This document shows positions 9,020 through 18,395 of a stretch of DNA of 64,000 nucleotides, one piece after another. A model generated the notes under the pieces. The model made no database searches and was not told where the DNA came from. It worked only from the letters and a program-made list of their open reading frames with translations. How positions within the stretch are numbered: position 1 is the stretch's first letter; every line of letters begins with the position of its first letter. The position numbers were made by a program, and so were the translations under genes. This DNA is from Methylobacterium mesophilicum SR1.6/6 (GTDB lineage: Bacteria > Pseudomonadota > Alphaproteobacteria > Rhizobiales > Beijerinckiaceae), in the NCBI RefSeq assembly GCF_000364445.2, contig NZ_CP043538.1, positions 1,557,612 through 1,621,611 on the forward strand, written 5' to 3'.

Positions 9020-10318
9020 GTGCCCGTCCTAAACCTGAGATCGGATTTCGCCGAGGCCGACGCCCTGCCGGAGCAGATGGCGGCGATCGGCCGGCGCGCC
9101 CGAGCCGCCGCCCGGCTGATGGCGCTGGCCTCCGCGCGGACCAAGGACGTGGCGCTCAAGCGGATCGCCGAGCGCCTGCGCGCGAACCGCGACGAGATCC
9201 TCGTCGAGAACGCCCGCGACGTGGCGGCCGCCCGCAACGCCGGTCAGAGCGCCGCGCTGATCGACCGCCTGACCCTGGATCCTGGCCGCCTGTCGGCCAT
9301 CGCGGAGGCCGTGGAGAAGGTCGGGTCGCTGGCGGATCCCGTGGGACGCCAGCTCGCCGCCATCGAGCGGCCCAACGGCCTCCTGATCGAGCGGGTCGCC
9401 GTGCCCCTCGGTGTCGTCGGCGTCATCTTCGAGAGTCGGCCGAACGTGACCGCGGATGCCGGCGCGCTGTGCCTGAAGGCCGGAAACGCTGCCATCCTGC
9501 GGGCGGGCTCCGACAGCCACCGCACCGCCATGGCCATCGCCCGGGCGATGAGTCAGGGCCTCGCCGATGCCGGCTTGCCGGAGAACGCGATCCAGCTCGT
9601 GCCGACGCGCGACCGGGCCGCCGTGGGTCTGATGCTCGCCGGACTTGACGGCTGCGTCGACGTGATTGTGCCCCGCGGCGGGCGCGGCCTCGTGGCGCGC
9701 GTCCAGGCCGAGGCCCGCGTGCCGGTCTTCGCCCATCTCGACGGCATCAACCACGTCTACGTGGCCGCAGCGGCCGACCTCGACATGGCGCGCACCGTCC
9801 TCCTGAACAGCAAGATGCGCCGGACCAGCGTCTGTGGCGCGGCCGAGACGCTGCTGGTGGACCGGGCCTGCGCGGGGACGCATCTCGCATCCCTGGTCGG
9901 CGCCCTGCTGGATGCCGGGTGCGCCGTTCGCGGCGACGCCGAGACGCGGGCCGTCGACTCCCGGGTCACCGCTGCCTCCGAGGAGGACTGGCACACGGAA
10001 TATCTCGACGCGATCATCGCGGTGCGGGTGGTGGACGGGATCGCCGCGGCGATCGAGCACATCGAGACCTACGGCTCGCACCACACGGACGCGATCATCA
10101 CCGAGGACGACGCGGAGGCCACGCGGTTTTTGGCGGAGGTCGATTCCGCGATCGTGACCCACAACGCCTCCACGCAGTTCGCGGATGGCGGCGAGTTCGG
10201 CTTCGGTGCCGAGATCGGCATCGCCACCGGGCGCATGCATGCGCGCGGGCCGGTGGGGGTCGAGCAGCTGACCACCTTCAAGTACCGCGTCCACGGCAGC
10301 GGCCAGACGCGTCCGTGA
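9020..10318 (+). CDS. proA: Glutamate-5-semialdehyde dehydrogenase (gamma-glutamyl phosphate reductase)
   Basis: ProA reduces gamma-glutamyl phosphate with NADPH to glutamate semialdehyde, the second step of proline synthesis. The 432-residue product is an aldehyde-dehydrogenase-superfamily protein with [22 protein letters not shown], the IVPRGG motif and the catalytic cysteine in [14 protein letters not shown]. The GTG at 9020, preceded by CGAGGA, is the best start. The frame stays open back to 8936. The 161-base gap after proB is AT-rich (8870-8910) and could hold a separate promoter. Confidence 0.95.
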   Translation: MPVLNLRSDFAEADALPEQMAAIGRRARAAARLMALASARTKDVALKRIAERLRANRDEILVENARDVAAARNAGQSAALIDRLTLDPGRLSAIAEAVEKVGSLADPVGRQLAAIERPNGLLIERVAVPLGVVGVIFESRPNVTADAGALCLKAGNAAILRAGSDSHRTAMAIARAMSQGLADAGLPENAIQLVPTRDRAAVGLMLAGLDGCVDVIVPRGGRGLVARVQAEARVPVFAHLDGINHVYVAAAADLDMARTVLLNSKMRRTSVCGAAETLLVDRACAGTHLASLVGALLDAGCAVRGDAETRAVDSRVTAASEEDWHTEYLDAIIAVRVVDGIAAAIEHIETYGSHHTDAIITEDDAEATRFLAEVDSAIVTHNASTQFADGGEFGFGAEIGIATGRMHARGPVGVEQLTTFKYRVHGSGQTRP

Positions 10319-10337
10319 CGCCCATCCAGGAGCCGGC

Positions 10338-11012
10338 GTGCGGCTGACCCTGCCGCCGAGCGCCCCCGGCATGCGGATCGGCCTCTACGGCGGATCCTTC
10401 AATCCCGCTCATCTGGGCCATCGCCATGTCACCCTCATGGCGATGCGGCGACTCGGGCTGGACCGGGTCTGGTGGCTCGTCAGCCCGGGCAACCCTCTCA
10501 AGAGCCGAAAGGCGCTCCCTCCCGTCACCGTGCGCTGCGCGCAGGCCCGGTCGGTCGCGCGACATCCGCGCATCGCGGTGACCGGCATCGAGGCGGCGCT
10601 CAACGTGCGCTTCACGGTCCAGACCCTGCGGTTCCTGAAGCGCCATCGGCCCGGCGTCCACTTCGTCTGGATCATGGGCGCCGACTCGCTGGCGACGTTC
10701 CACCGCTGGAAGGGCTTCGCCGAGATCGCCCGGCTGATGCCCATGGCGGTCATCGATCGTCCGGGCTCGACCATGACCCCGCTGAGCGCCCGGGCGGCGC
10801 GCCGGCTGGCTGGCGCGCGCCTGCCTGAAGAAGCTGCGGCGACGCTCGCGACGCGCGCTCCCCCGGCCTGGGTCTTCCTGCACGGTCCCCGCTCCACGCT
10901 GTCATCGACGGCGATCCGCGAGGCCGTTCGGGGACGCACTGCGCATTCGGGGTCGCCACGGTTGCAATCGACGGCCGATACCGCCAATTTCAGACGATCC
11001 CGCGGGGCGTGA
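10338..11012 (+). CDS. nadD: Nicotinate-nucleotide adenylyltransferase
   Basis: NadD joins nicotinate mononucleotide with ATP to give deamido-NAD. The 224-residue product carries GLYGGSFNPAHLGH, containing the nucleotidyl-transferase H-x-G-H motif, and the C-terminal LSSTAIREAVRG (the SSTxIR motif). A GTG start is used. Its last bases overlap the GTG start of rsfS (GTGA arrangement), the usual nadD-rsfS coupling. A short basic tail after the SSTAIR motif (about 25 residues) is poorly conserved. Confidence 0.95.
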   Translation: MRLTLPPSAPGMRIGLYGGSFNPAHLGHRHVTLMAMRRLGLDRVWWLVSPGNPLKSRKALPPVTVRCAQARSVARHPRIAVTGIEAALNVRFTVQTLRFLKRHRPGVHFVWIMGADSLATFHRWKGFAEIARLMPMAVIDRPGSTMTPLSARAARRLAGARLPEEAAATLATRAPPAWVFLHGPRSTLSSTAIREAVRGRTAHSGSPRLQSTADTANFRRSRGA

Positions 11013-11458
11013 CGTCGCCTGCGGCACCACGAGGAACCAGGACTCTGCCCGAGACCATTCAAACGGAGACGATCCGCACCCCCGTCCAGGCCCCGGATAC
11101 CTCCGGCCAGGCGCGCTCGGACGACCTGAAGGCCCTGGCCCTCGGATGCCTCGACGAGATGAAGGCCGAGGAGACGATCGCCATCGACCTCGCCGGTAAG
11201 ACCTCGCTCGCCGACACGATGATCATCACGTCCGGCCGGTCGCAGCGCCATGTCGGCTCGATCGCCGACAAGGTGATCCAGGAAATGAAGAATCGCGGCT
11301 TCGGCAATGCTCGGGTCGAAGGCTTGCCTGCCTGCGACTGGGTGCTGATCGACGCGGGCGACGTGCTCGTTCACATCTTCCGCCCCGAGGTTCGCGGCTT
11401 CTACAATCTGGAGAAGATGTGGGGCGCTGATCGTCCGGTCGGGCTCGCCGCCGGCTAG
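11009..11458 (+). CDS. rsfS: Ribosomal silencing factor RsfS
   Basis: RsfS (formerly RsfA/YbeB) binds L14 on the 50S subunit and blocks subunit joining under nutrient limitation. The core (about residues 37-140) shows LDEMKAEETIAIDL, ADTMIITSGRSQRHV and CDWVLIDAGDVLVHIFRPEVRGFYNLEKMWG, all diagnostic. An N-terminal extension of about 35 residues is less conserved, so translation may begin later than the GTG chosen from its overlap with the nadD stop. rlmH follows after 14 bases. Confidence 0.94.
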   Translation: MTSPAAPRGTRTLPETIQTETIRTPVQAPDTSGQARSDDLKALALGCLDEMKAEETIAIDLAGKTSLADTMIITSGRSQRHVGSIADKVIQEMKNRGFGNARVEGLPACDWVLIDAGDVLVHIFRPEVRGFYNLEKMWGADRPVGLAAG

Positions 11459-11472
11459 GGCGGACGTCCGGA

Positions 11473-11967
11473 TTGCGTCTGATCTTCGCGGCGGTCGGCC
11501 GGCTCAAGGCCGGTCCGGAGCGGGAACTCGCGTCACGATATCGCGACCGCGCGGCCCAGTTGGGGCGTGGACTGGGCTTTCCCGCCTGTGACAGCCTCGA
11601 GATCCCGGAATCGCGGGCCCGGCGCGCCACCGACCGCTGTGCCGAAGAGGCGGCCGCGCTCTTGACCCATCTGCCCCCTGGGGGGGTCCTACTCGCCTAC
11701 GACGAACGCGGGCGGGCCGATGTCACCAGCGAGGCCCTAGCGGACCGCGTCGCCGCGTGGCGCGACGTCGCGCGCCCTGCCCTCGTCGTGGCTATCGGGG
11801 GCCCGGATGGTCTGGACGCCTCAATTCGGACGAAGGCGGAGCTGATCCTGTCTTTCGGGGCTGCCACCCTGCCCCACGGACTTGTGCGCGTGCTCGCCCT
11901 CGAACAGATTTATCGGAGCCTGACCCTCTTGGCGGGTCACCCCTATCATCGCGGCGAGGCGGGCTGA
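11473..11967 (+). CDS. rlmH: 23S rRNA (pseudouridine1915-N3)-methyltransferase RlmH
   Basis: RlmH is a SPOUT-class methyltransferase that modifies helix 69 of 23S rRNA in assembled 70S ribosomes. The 164-residue product shows VVAIGGPDGLD (SAM-binding knot), LSFGAATLPHGLVRVLALEQIYRSLTLLAGHPYHR and a TTG start at 11473. The gene contains an unusually long C5-T-G7 run near 11673-11687 that is nevertheless in frame. It fits the rsfS-rlmH gene order. Confidence 0.95.
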   Translation: MRLIFAAVGRLKAGPERELASRYRDRAAQLGRGLGFPACDSLEIPESRARRATDRCAEEAAALLTHLPPGGVLLAYDERGRADVTSEALADRVAAWRDVARPALVVAIGGPDGLDASIRTKAELILSFGAATLPHGLVRVLALEQIYRSLTLLAGHPYHRGEAG

Positions 11968-11973
11968 TCGGCC

Positions 11974-13338
11974 ATGTCGACCGTGGAAAGACTGCGGGCG
12001 GTTGCCTTCCGTGGTCCTCAGCACCGGCTGCGCGCCGTCGTCCTGCTGGCCCTCGCCGTTGCTGCGACGCCGGTGCGTTCCGAGATGCCCGCCGACGCGG
12101 ATTCGGCTCAGCGCGCCGCCGAGGAGCGCGATCGCCGCGCCGAAAATCTCAAGCGCGTGCAGGAGGCGCTCGCCGCCAGCGCCGGCCAGCGGGCCCAGGC
12201 CGAGGCCGAGATTGCCACGATCGGGACCGACAGGGCCAAGCTGGATGCCGCGCTCCTCGATGCGGGTCGCCAAGCGCAGGCGACCGAGGAGCGTCTGAGC
12301 CGCCTGGAAGAGCGCTTGAAGGCGATGGGCGAGAGTGAGGCCGCGATCCGGCGCTCGCTCCAGGCCCGCCGCGGCATCGTCGCGGAGATCCTGGCGGCGC
12401 TTCAGCGGATGGGGCGCCGGCCGCCGCCCGCGGTTCTCGTGAGCCCCGAGGACGTCCTCGCGGCCATACGCACCTCGATGCTGCTCGGCGCCGTCGTGCC
12501 GGAGTTGCGAGGCGAGGTCGACACCCTCGCGGCCGATCTCGCGGAGATGATCCGCCTGCGCGGCCTGATCGCGCAGGACAAGGAAGGTCTGGCCTCCGAT
12601 CTCGCCGGCTGGGCGCGCGAGCAGCAGCGCCTGCAGGCGCTGGTCGCGGCCCGCCGCGCCCGGCAGGCCGAGATCGAGAGCGGCTTGTCCACCGAGCGTC
12701 GGCGGGCCGCGGAGCTCGGGGCTCAGGCCAAGACCCTCAAGGATTTGATGGACCGGACCGAGGCCGAAGCGGCCGCCGCCAGGAAGACCGCCGAGGAGGC
12801 GAAGGCTGCGGCCGAACGAGAGGTCAAGGTCACGCAGGAACGATTTGCCGCGGCCGGGTTCCGTGATCCGGCACGCCTGGCCCCGAAGGTGCATTTCGCC
12901 GACGTGCGGGGCGAAGTGCCGCGGCCCGTCAGTGGACGGCTCACACGCGGCTTCAACCAGCCCGACGGCAACGGCGGGACCACGCGGGGCGTGTCCTTCA
13001 CGACGCGCCCGAAGGCGACGGTCTCTGCCCCGGCGGACGGGTGGGTGCAGTTCGCGGGGCCCTTTCGGTCGTACGGGCAACTCTTGATCATCAACGCGGG
13101 CGACGGCTACTATCTCCTGCTCGCGGGGATGGATCAGATCAGCGTCGAGGTCGGGCAGTTCGTGCTCGCGGGCGAACCGGTCGGCAGCATGGGCGACAAG
13201 GGTGCTGGGCCACCCGGGTCCGACGGCGATCCGACCTTGTACGTCGAGTTCAAGAAGGACGGCGGCTCCATCGATCCGGAGCCGTGGTGGGCGAAGAGCC
13301 CGAACAATACGGTACTTGGCGAGAAGGTTCGCGGCTGA
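11974..13338 (+). CDS. EnvC-like murein hydrolase activator with degenerate LytM domain
   Basis: The 454-residue protein has an N-terminal signal/anchor (RLRAVVLLALAVAATPVRSE), a long coiled coil (about residues 40-265) and a C-terminal LytM/M23-like domain (about 325-440). The zinc ligands of active M23 peptidases are missing: the first H-x-x-x-D position reads TRGVSFTT and the H-x-H position reads LYVEF. This matches EnvC of E. coli, which activates amidases rather than cutting peptidoglycan itself. It overlaps ctpA in a TGATG junction, a pairing common in alphaproteobacteria, so both probably act in septal or envelope remodelling. Confidence 0.88.
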   Translation: MSTVERLRAVAFRGPQHRLRAVVLLALAVAATPVRSEMPADADSAQRAAEERDRRAENLKRVQEALAASAGQRAQAEAEIATIGTDRAKLDAALLDAGRQAQATEERLSRLEERLKAMGESEAAIRRSLQARRGIVAEILAALQRMGRRPPPAVLVSPEDVLAAIRTSMLLGAVVPELRGEVDTLAADLAEMIRLRGLIAQDKEGLASDLAGWAREQQRLQALVAARRARQAEIESGLSTERRRAAELGAQAKTLKDLMDRTEAEAAAARKTAEEAKAAAEREVKVTQERFAAAGFRDPARLAPKVHFADVRGEVPRPVSGRLTRGFNQPDGNGGTTRGVSFTTRPKATVSAPADGWVQFAGPFRSYGQLLIINAGDGYYLLLAGMDQISVEVGQFVLAGEPVGSMGDKGAGPPGSDGDPTLYVEFKKDGGSIDPEPWWAKSPNNTVLGEKVRG

Positions 13339-14675
13339 TGCGCAAGACATCCCTGATCATGCTGGGCGCCTTCCTGGGTGCCGGCACCTCCATGGTAGCC
13401 ACGCAGACCGATTTCCTGTCGGGTCCGCGCGCCGTGGCCGCCTCGGCCGAGACCTATCGCCAGCTCAGCCTGTTCGGCGACGTCTTCGAGAAGGTCCGCA
13501 CCGACTACGTCGAGAAGCCGGACGAGTCGAAGATGATCGAGGCGGCCGTCAACGGCATGCTGACCTCGCTCGATCCGCATTCGAGCTACATGGACGCCAA
13601 GGCGTTCCGCGACATGCAGACCACCACCCGCGGCGAGTTCGGCGGGCTCGGCATCGAGGTCACCATGGAGGACGGCCTGATCAAGGTCGTCACGCCGATC
13701 GACGACACCCCGGCCGCCAAGGCGGGGCTGCTCGCCAACGACATCATCACGCAGATCGACGACGATCAGGTTCAGGGCCTCACCCTGAACCAGGCGGTCG
13801 ACAAGATGCGCGGCCCTGTGAACTCGAACGTGAAGCTCAAGATCAGCCGCAAGGAGTCGAAGGATCCGATCGACGTCACGCTCACGCGGGACGTGATCAA
13901 GATCAAGCCGGTCCGCTCGAAGGTCGAGGGCGGCGACGTCGCCTACATCCGCCTGACCCAGTTCAACGAGCAGACCTTCGACGGCATGCGGGCGGCGATC
14001 GACAAGCTGACCGGCGAGATCGGTGCCGACAAGATCAAGGGCTACGTCATCGACCTGCGCAACAACCCGGGCGGCCTGCTCGACCAGGCCGTGATGGTGT
14101 CGGACGCGTTCCTGGACCGCGGTGAGATCGTCTCGACCCGCGGCCGCAACCCGGACGAGACGCAGCGTTTCTCGGCGAAGTCGGGGGACCTTACCAAGGG
14201 CAAGCCGGTGGTTGTGCTGGTCAACGGCGGCTCCGCCTCGGCCTCCGAGATCGTCGCCGGCGCCTTGCAGGATCACAAGCGCGCGACGATCATGGGGACC
14301 CGCTCCTTCGGCAAGGGGTCGGTTCAGTCGATCATCCCGCTCGGCGGCTCCGGCGCGCTGCGGCTGACCACGGCGCGGTACTACACGCCGTCGGGACGCT
14401 CGATCCAGGCGAAGGGTATCGAGCCGGATGTCGAGGTCACGCAGGACGTGCCCGACGAGTTGAAGGGCAAGGACGAGACCAAGGGTGAGGCCGGACTGAA
14501 GGGCCACCTGAAGCAGAAGGACACCGACGAGCGCGGCGGCTCCTCCGCCTACGTGCCGCCGGATCCGGCGAAGGACAAGCAGCTCATCTCGGCCGTGGAC
14601 TTCCTGCACGGCATCCAGAAGGGCGCGGCCAACGGGACCCCCGCGGCACAGCAGAAGCCCAGCCTGCCGAACTGA
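13338..14675 (+). CDS. ctpA: Carboxyl-terminal processing protease (S41 family)
   Basis: This 445-residue periplasmic serine protease has an N-terminal signal/anchor (MRKTSLIMLGAFLGAGTSM), a PDZ domain (about residues 85-170) and the S41 catalytic domain. The catalytic serine is in NGGSASASEIVAGAL and the lysine in RSFGKGSVQ. Such proteases trim C-termini of secreted proteins and cell-wall enzymes. Its ATG overlaps the envC stop codon, and a strong intrinsic terminator follows at 14707, marking the end of the transcription unit. A charged, low-complexity tail of about 60 residues follows the protease domain. Confidence 0.95.
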   Translation: MRKTSLIMLGAFLGAGTSMVATQTDFLSGPRAVAASAETYRQLSLFGDVFEKVRTDYVEKPDESKMIEAAVNGMLTSLDPHSSYMDAKAFRDMQTTTRGEFGGLGIEVTMEDGLIKVVTPIDDTPAAKAGLLANDIITQIDDDQVQGLTLNQAVDKMRGPVNSNVKLKISRKESKDPIDVTLTRDVIKIKPVRSKVEGGDVAYIRLTQFNEQTFDGMRAAIDKLTGEIGADKIKGYVIDLRNNPGGLLDQAVMVSDAFLDRGEIVSTRGRNPDETQRFSAKSGDLTKGKPVVVLVNGGSASASEIVAGALQDHKRATIMGTRSFGKGSVQSIIPLGGSGALRLTTARYYTPSGRSIQAKGIEPDVEVTQDVPDELKGKDETKGEAGLKGHLKQKDTDERGGSSAYVPPDPAKDKQLISAVDFLHGIQKGAANGTPAAQQKPSLPN

Positions 14676-14706
14676 GCCGCCAAGTTACGGAGCGCGAGAT
14701 TTGAAG

Positions 14707-14734
14707 CCGCCCGGCCCCAAGCCGGGCGGTTTTT
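14707..14734 (+). terminator. Intrinsic terminator after ctpA
   Basis: A perfect 9-bp GC-rich stem (CCGCCCGGC at 14707-14715 with GCCGGGCGG at 14721-14729) has a 5-base loop and is followed by five T residues. It lies 32 bases after the ctpA stop. It is the clearest Rho-independent terminator in the window. Confidence 0.92.
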
Positions 14735-14750
14735 CGTACCGGGTCCGGCT

Positions 14751-14769
14751 TTAGCGAAACGTTAACCAT
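14751..14769 (+). promoter_or_regulatory. Candidate CtrA-binding site
   Basis: TTAG at 14751-14754 and TTAACCAT at 14762-14769 are separated by exactly 7 bases, close to the CtrA consensus TTAA-N7-TTAA(C). It lies between the ctpA terminator and the deacetylase gene, about 75 bases before that gene. This is a consensus match only; no binding is shown. Confidence 0.5.
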
Positions 14770-14844
14770 GCGGAGCCGCAATGGTGGCGGGGATCCGCGC
14801 CGCATCCGACGGTGCAGGGAGCGCGATCCCGCATCGAGAGCCGC

Positions 14845-16089
14845 TTGACCGAGTCCACCGACGATATGCTCACGCGACCCCTCGGGGTACCGGAGGCGGC
14901 AGCGCCGGAGCAGCCCAGCGGCAGGCTCGGACGCGCCGTCGCGTTCGCACGTCGGCCGAGGGTCACGGGCGGCGCGATCGCGATCGCCCTCGCGGCCACA
15001 GTCGGGCTGGTGCTGGCGCTCGGCGATCCCCGGGGCGGTGACCCCCGCGCCGAAGCCAGCATCACGATCCGTGAGCCGGCCGGCCGGCCCGCACCGGCCG
15101 CCGCCTCGCCGCCCGTCACCGAGCCGCAGGTCGCCACGACGGCCCCGACCCCGACGTCGCTCCAGCGCAGCGCGGAGGAGATCGAGACGGCCTCCGGCGT
15201 GACCGTCGTGCGGCCCGCCGGGTCCGGCCCGTCGGACGCTGTGGTGATTCGCGTGCCGCCGCCGAGTGCGCCGCGCCTCGCTCCGGCGCCGGATCCGCGG
15301 ATCACCGAGACGGGACGCCACGGTGTGATGCCGAAGCTCGGCGAGGGTCGGGCGCGCGCCCTGGACGTATATGCCCGGGCTGAGGAGGCGGGAACGGGAC
15401 CACGTATCGCCATCGTGGTGACCGGACTCGGTGTCGGCCAGGCCGCCACGGCCGGCGCCACCGCGCGCCTGCCGGCGGCCGTCAGTCTCGCCTTTGTGCC
15501 CTACGGCGGCGAGGCCGCACGCGCGGCCGCCCGGGCGCGCGACGCCGGACACGAGGTCTTTCTTCAACTGCCCATGGAGCCGTTCGACTATCCTGACAGC
15601 GATCCGGGGCCGCAAGCCCTGCTCACGGCGCTGAAGGGGCCGGAGAACGCTGACCGGCTCGCCTGGGCGCTCGCCCGTTTCCCGGGCTATGTCGGCGTCG
15701 CGAACTTCATGGGCTCCAAGTTGATGGCGGATCCGGCGTTCGAGCCGATCCTGCGGGAGATCGGAGGTCGCGGCCTCGGCTTCCTCGACGATGGGACGGG
15801 CGCGAAGCCCGCGACCGCCCCCGCCAACAAGGCCCGCACGCCGATCGCCCGCGCCGAGATCGTCCTCGACGCCACGCCGCGCGCCGACGCCATCGACGCC
15901 GCCCTCGCCCAGGCCGAGGCGCGCGCCAAGGCCAACGGCTTCGTTCTCGTCTCCGCCGGAGGCGCGGCGCTCAGCGTCGATCGAATCGCCCGCTGGGCTA
16001 AGGATCTCGACGCTCGCGGGCTCCGACTCGTGCCGGCCAGCGTCGCCCTGCGCGGCGCACGCGACAAGCGTGTCTCCACGGCGGATTGA
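14845..16089 (+). CDS. Divergent polysaccharide deacetylase family protein (YibQ-like)
   Basis: The product (414 residues from the TTG at 14845) has one transmembrane segment (about residues 40-63), a Pro/Ala/Thr-rich linker to about residue 155, and a C-terminal divergent deacetylase domain. That domain includes PRIAIVVTGLGVGQAAT, VSLAFVPYGG, VFLQLPMEPFDYPDSDPGP and VGVANFMGSKL. These proteins sit next to envC-ctpA in many alphaproteobacteria, and a role in cell-wall or glycan processing is assumed but not proven. The start is uncertain: GTG at 14812 and ATG at 14866 are alternatives. A CtrA-like site lies upstream. Confidence 0.85.
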   Translation: MTESTDDMLTRPLGVPEAAAPEQPSGRLGRAVAFARRPRVTGGAIAIALAATVGLVLALGDPRGGDPRAEASITIREPAGRPAPAAASPPVTEPQVATTAPTPTSLQRSAEEIETASGVTVVRPAGSGPSDAVVIRVPPPSAPRLAPAPDPRITETGRHGVMPKLGEGRARALDVYARAEEAGTGPRIAIVVTGLGVGQAATAGATARLPAAVSLAFVPYGGEAARAAARARDAGHEVFLQLPMEPFDYPDSDPGPQALLTALKGPENADRLAWALARFPGYVGVANFMGSKLMADPAFEPILREIGGRGLGFLDDGTGAKPATAPANKARTPIARAEIVLDATPRADAIDAALAQAEARAKANGFVLVSAGGAALSVDRIARWAKDLDARGLRLVPASVALRGARDKRVSTAD

Positions 16090-16184
16090 GTGACCGCCCG
16101 ACCTCCATCCGCGCAGGTAGACCGAGCGACCGAAACTCGGCCCCTGAACCTAGCCGACGTTGCCGCCTCGCGCGCGCCTGACCT

Positions 16185-16739
16185 ATGGTCGCCGAGATGA
16201 CGACGGATTCGGACCCGGGCAGCGCCCTGCCCTACCGCCCCTGCGTGGGCGTCGCGCTGATCTCCCGATCGGGTGGCGTCTTCGTCGGGCGTCGGAGCAA
16301 GGATGCTGGTCCCGAGCACGTCGCCGGTCCGCACATGTGGCAGATGCCGCAGGGGGGCATCGACCCTGGCGAGGACCCGGAGTCGGCGGCCCGCCGCGAA
16401 CTCTACGAAGAGACCAACGTCCCGCCGGACGCGCTCAAGCTGCTGGCCGAAATCCCGGATTGGCTCGCCTACGATCTGCCGCCCGACGTCATGAAGCAGG
16501 CTTGGAAGGGCCGCTACCGCGGCCAAGCCCAGAAATGGTTCGCTTACGGCTTCCTTGGCGGCGAGGCGCTGATCGACGTCCTCCAGCCGGGCGGCGGCGC
16601 CCACAAGCCCGAGTTCGACGCGTGGCGTTGGGCGCGGTTCTCGGAACTGCCCGACCTGATCGTACCCTTCAAGCGCCCGGTCTACGAGAGCGTGGTGGCG
16701 GCGTTCTCAGATCTGGCGCATTGGTCGGGCGAGCCATGA
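16185..16739 (+). CDS. rppH: RNA pyrophosphohydrolase
   Basis: RppH removes pyrophosphate from the 5' end of mRNAs and so starts 5'-dependent decay; related Nudix enzymes hydrolyse Ap4A. The 184-residue product has [22 protein letters not shown] and the full Nudix box [26 protein letters not shown] and the C-terminal W-x-x-F/L-x-E-L region are also typical. It lies 95 bases after the deacetylase gene. ATGs at 16185 and 16197 are both possible starts. Confidence 0.93.
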   Translation: MVAEMTTDSDPGSALPYRPCVGVALISRSGGVFVGRRSKDAGPEHVAGPHMWQMPQGGIDPGEDPESAARRELYEETNVPPDALKLLAEIPDWLAYDLPPDVMKQAWKGRYRGQAQKWFAYGFLGGEALIDVLQPGGGAHKPEFDAWRWARFSELPDLIVPFKRPVYESVVAAFSDLAHWSGEP

Positions 16740-16761
16740 CGCCCCGACGCGGGTTCTGACG

Positions 16762-17394
16762 GTGGTGCGTTGGCTCGCGATCCCGCTCTGCCTCGCCCTG
16801 GCTTGGCTGGCATACACTCTGAGCCCGCTGTGGTCGCTCTACGATCTCGCGCAGGCGGTGCGGCGGCACGACACCGCCTATGTCGAGACGCACGTGAATT
16901 TCCGGACGCTGCGGTTGTCCCTTGTCCGGCAGATCACCGCGGCGATGCGCACCGCTGCCGAGACGGATACCGACCTGGAGCCGCGTGACCGCCAGCGCCT
17001 GAACGATGCCGCCTACGGCCTCGCCCTCGCCCTGTCCGAGACGATGGTGACGCCCGACACGGTCATCGACCTGCTCGCCAACGGCTGGCCCGACAAGCTC
17101 GACGTCGAGCGGCCTGCCGGAGCGCGGCCGCAAGGCTTGGCCATCCGCAACGTCGACCGTCTCCTGCCCTTCTACGCAGCCCTTGAGATGCGGGGCTTCC
17201 GCGCGGTCGTCATCCCGATCCCACCGGACGCGCCGCGCGCGGAGCGCACGCGGATTCGGCTGCGCTTGCGCGGCCTGAGCTGGCGGCTGGTCGACATCGA
17301 GATGGCCGACACTCTGCGCCAGCAGATCGCCACCAAACTGAGCCGCGCGCTGGCGCGCGCCAAGATCGGCGCCAGCGCGGGCGAGGAGCGCTAG
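16762..17394 (+). CDS. DUF2939 domain membrane-anchored protein
   Basis: This 210-residue protein starts with GTG and a single N-terminal membrane segment (LAIPLCLALAWLAYTLSPLW). It continues with YDLAQAVRRHDTAYVETHVNFRTLRLSLVRQI, the hallmark of DUF2939. No enzymatic motif is visible. It follows rppH by 22 bases and is probably co-transcribed with it; it converges on a small secreted-protein gene 13 bases away. Function is unknown. Confidence 0.8.
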   Translation: MVRWLAIPLCLALAWLAYTLSPLWSLYDLAQAVRRHDTAYVETHVNFRTLRLSLVRQITAAMRTAAETDTDLEPRDRQRLNDAAYGLALALSETMVTPDTVIDLLANGWPDKLDVERPAGARPQGLAIRNVDRLLPFYAALEMRGFRAVVIPIPPDAPRAERTRIRLRLRGLSWRLVDIEMADTLRQQIATKLSRALARAKIGASAGEER

Positions 17395-17407
17395 GCGCCG
17401 GCTTGGA

Positions 17408-17773
17408 TCACTTCGCCTTCGTGGAGCCGGCGGCCTCCTTGGGCTCCCGTGCCTCGCTCAGGCTTTCGGCCTTGTCCTCGTCGGTATCGCCGCCCTGCTC
17501 GATCGTCTTGGCGGGATTGGCGAGGAGCGACTTCGCGATGCCCAGCAGATTCTCGCACTCACCCGGGAATTTGTAAGTCTCGAGCACGATGGCTGCGTCG
17601 CGCAGCGTGCGCAGGTCGCGCACGAGCTGGGCGTTCTCGTCGGCGCGCAGCTCGGGCTTGGCGGCGATGGTCTCCTCGATCTGCGCGCCCTTCACGTCGC
17701 ACGCCGCGCCGGCAGGCGAGGCGGTCACCGCGAGCGCCAGGGCGATGCCGGCTGCGGAAAGAATGCACCGCAT
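17408..17773 (-). CDS. Small secreted protein of unknown function
   Basis: The 121-residue product has a signal peptide (MRCILSAAGIALALAVTASPAGA, cut near residue 23), a short helical core with two cysteines (AACDVKG and GECENLL), and an acidic/basic tail ending in TKAK. I do not recognise the family. It lies just downstream of a single-domain response regulator on the same strand, 23 bases apart, so the two may be co-transcribed. Confidence 0.75.
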   Translation of the reverse strand: MRCILSAAGIALALAVTASPAGAACDVKGAQIEETIAAKPELRADENAQLVRDLRTLRDAAIVLETYKFPGECENLLGIAKSLLANPAKTIEQGGDTDEDKAESLSEAREPKEAAGSTKAK

Positions 17774-17796
17774 GACGTGGGTCCTTGAGGGCGGGA

Positions 17797-18228
17797 TCAG
17801 GCGTGTTGGAGGAGCGCGGCGTGCAGGACGTCGCGGGTGAGGGCCACGAGCTGGCCGGGCCGATACGGTTTCGGCACGAAGACCGAACCCGAAACGGCCT
17901 CGTCGGCCGGCAGGCAGGCGCGCCCGCCGGAGGTGTAGACCACCGCGAGGTCCGGCCAGTGCCGCCGCGCCCACCGCGCGAGCGCCAAGCCGTTCGTGTT
18001 GCGGGCGAGATCGATATCGGTGAAGAGCATGTCCACGCTCTCGCCGGCCAGGATGGCTTCGGCCTGCCACGCATCCGCGGCGGTGAGCACCCGATAACCC
18101 TCGTCGAGCAGCACCTCGGCGGCCAGCTCGCACACGGTCGGCTCGTCCTCGACCACGAGGATCGTGGCGCCGGCCGGGTCCAAGACGGGCATGGACGGGC
18201 AGACGAAAGCGGCGGCGAACGGAACCAT
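17797..18228 (-). CDS. Single-domain response regulator (CheY-like receiver)
   Basis: The 143-residue protein consists of one receiver domain. It has the acidic pair in ILVVEDEPTV, the phospho-accepting aspartate at about residue 71 (LFTDIDLA), and the conserved lysine in FVPKPY. No output domain follows, so it should act by protein-protein contact. The ATG at 18228 has a good GGGAG ribosome-binding site 7 bases upstream. No partner histidine kinase is encoded nearby. Confidence 0.88.
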   Translation of the reverse strand: MVPFAAAFVCPSMPVLDPAGATILVVEDEPTVCELAAEVLLDEGYRVLTAADAWQAEAILAGESVDMLFTDIDLARNTNGLALARWARRHWPDLAVVYTSGGRACLPADEAVSGSVFVPKPYRPGQLVALTRDVLHAALLQHA

Positions 18229-18395
18229 GACGCAACTCCCACTCACCCGGCCGGGACAGCGTGGCCCCGAACCGGATCGCAGGGGCAACGGCCCCTTCCG
18301 ACACGGCGTTCACCCTGTTTGCATCGAATTGCTCGGGTTTGGTGAGCGGCTCGTTAACCGCGGCCCTGCCCTGCTGAACGAAGTGATCCAAATGG

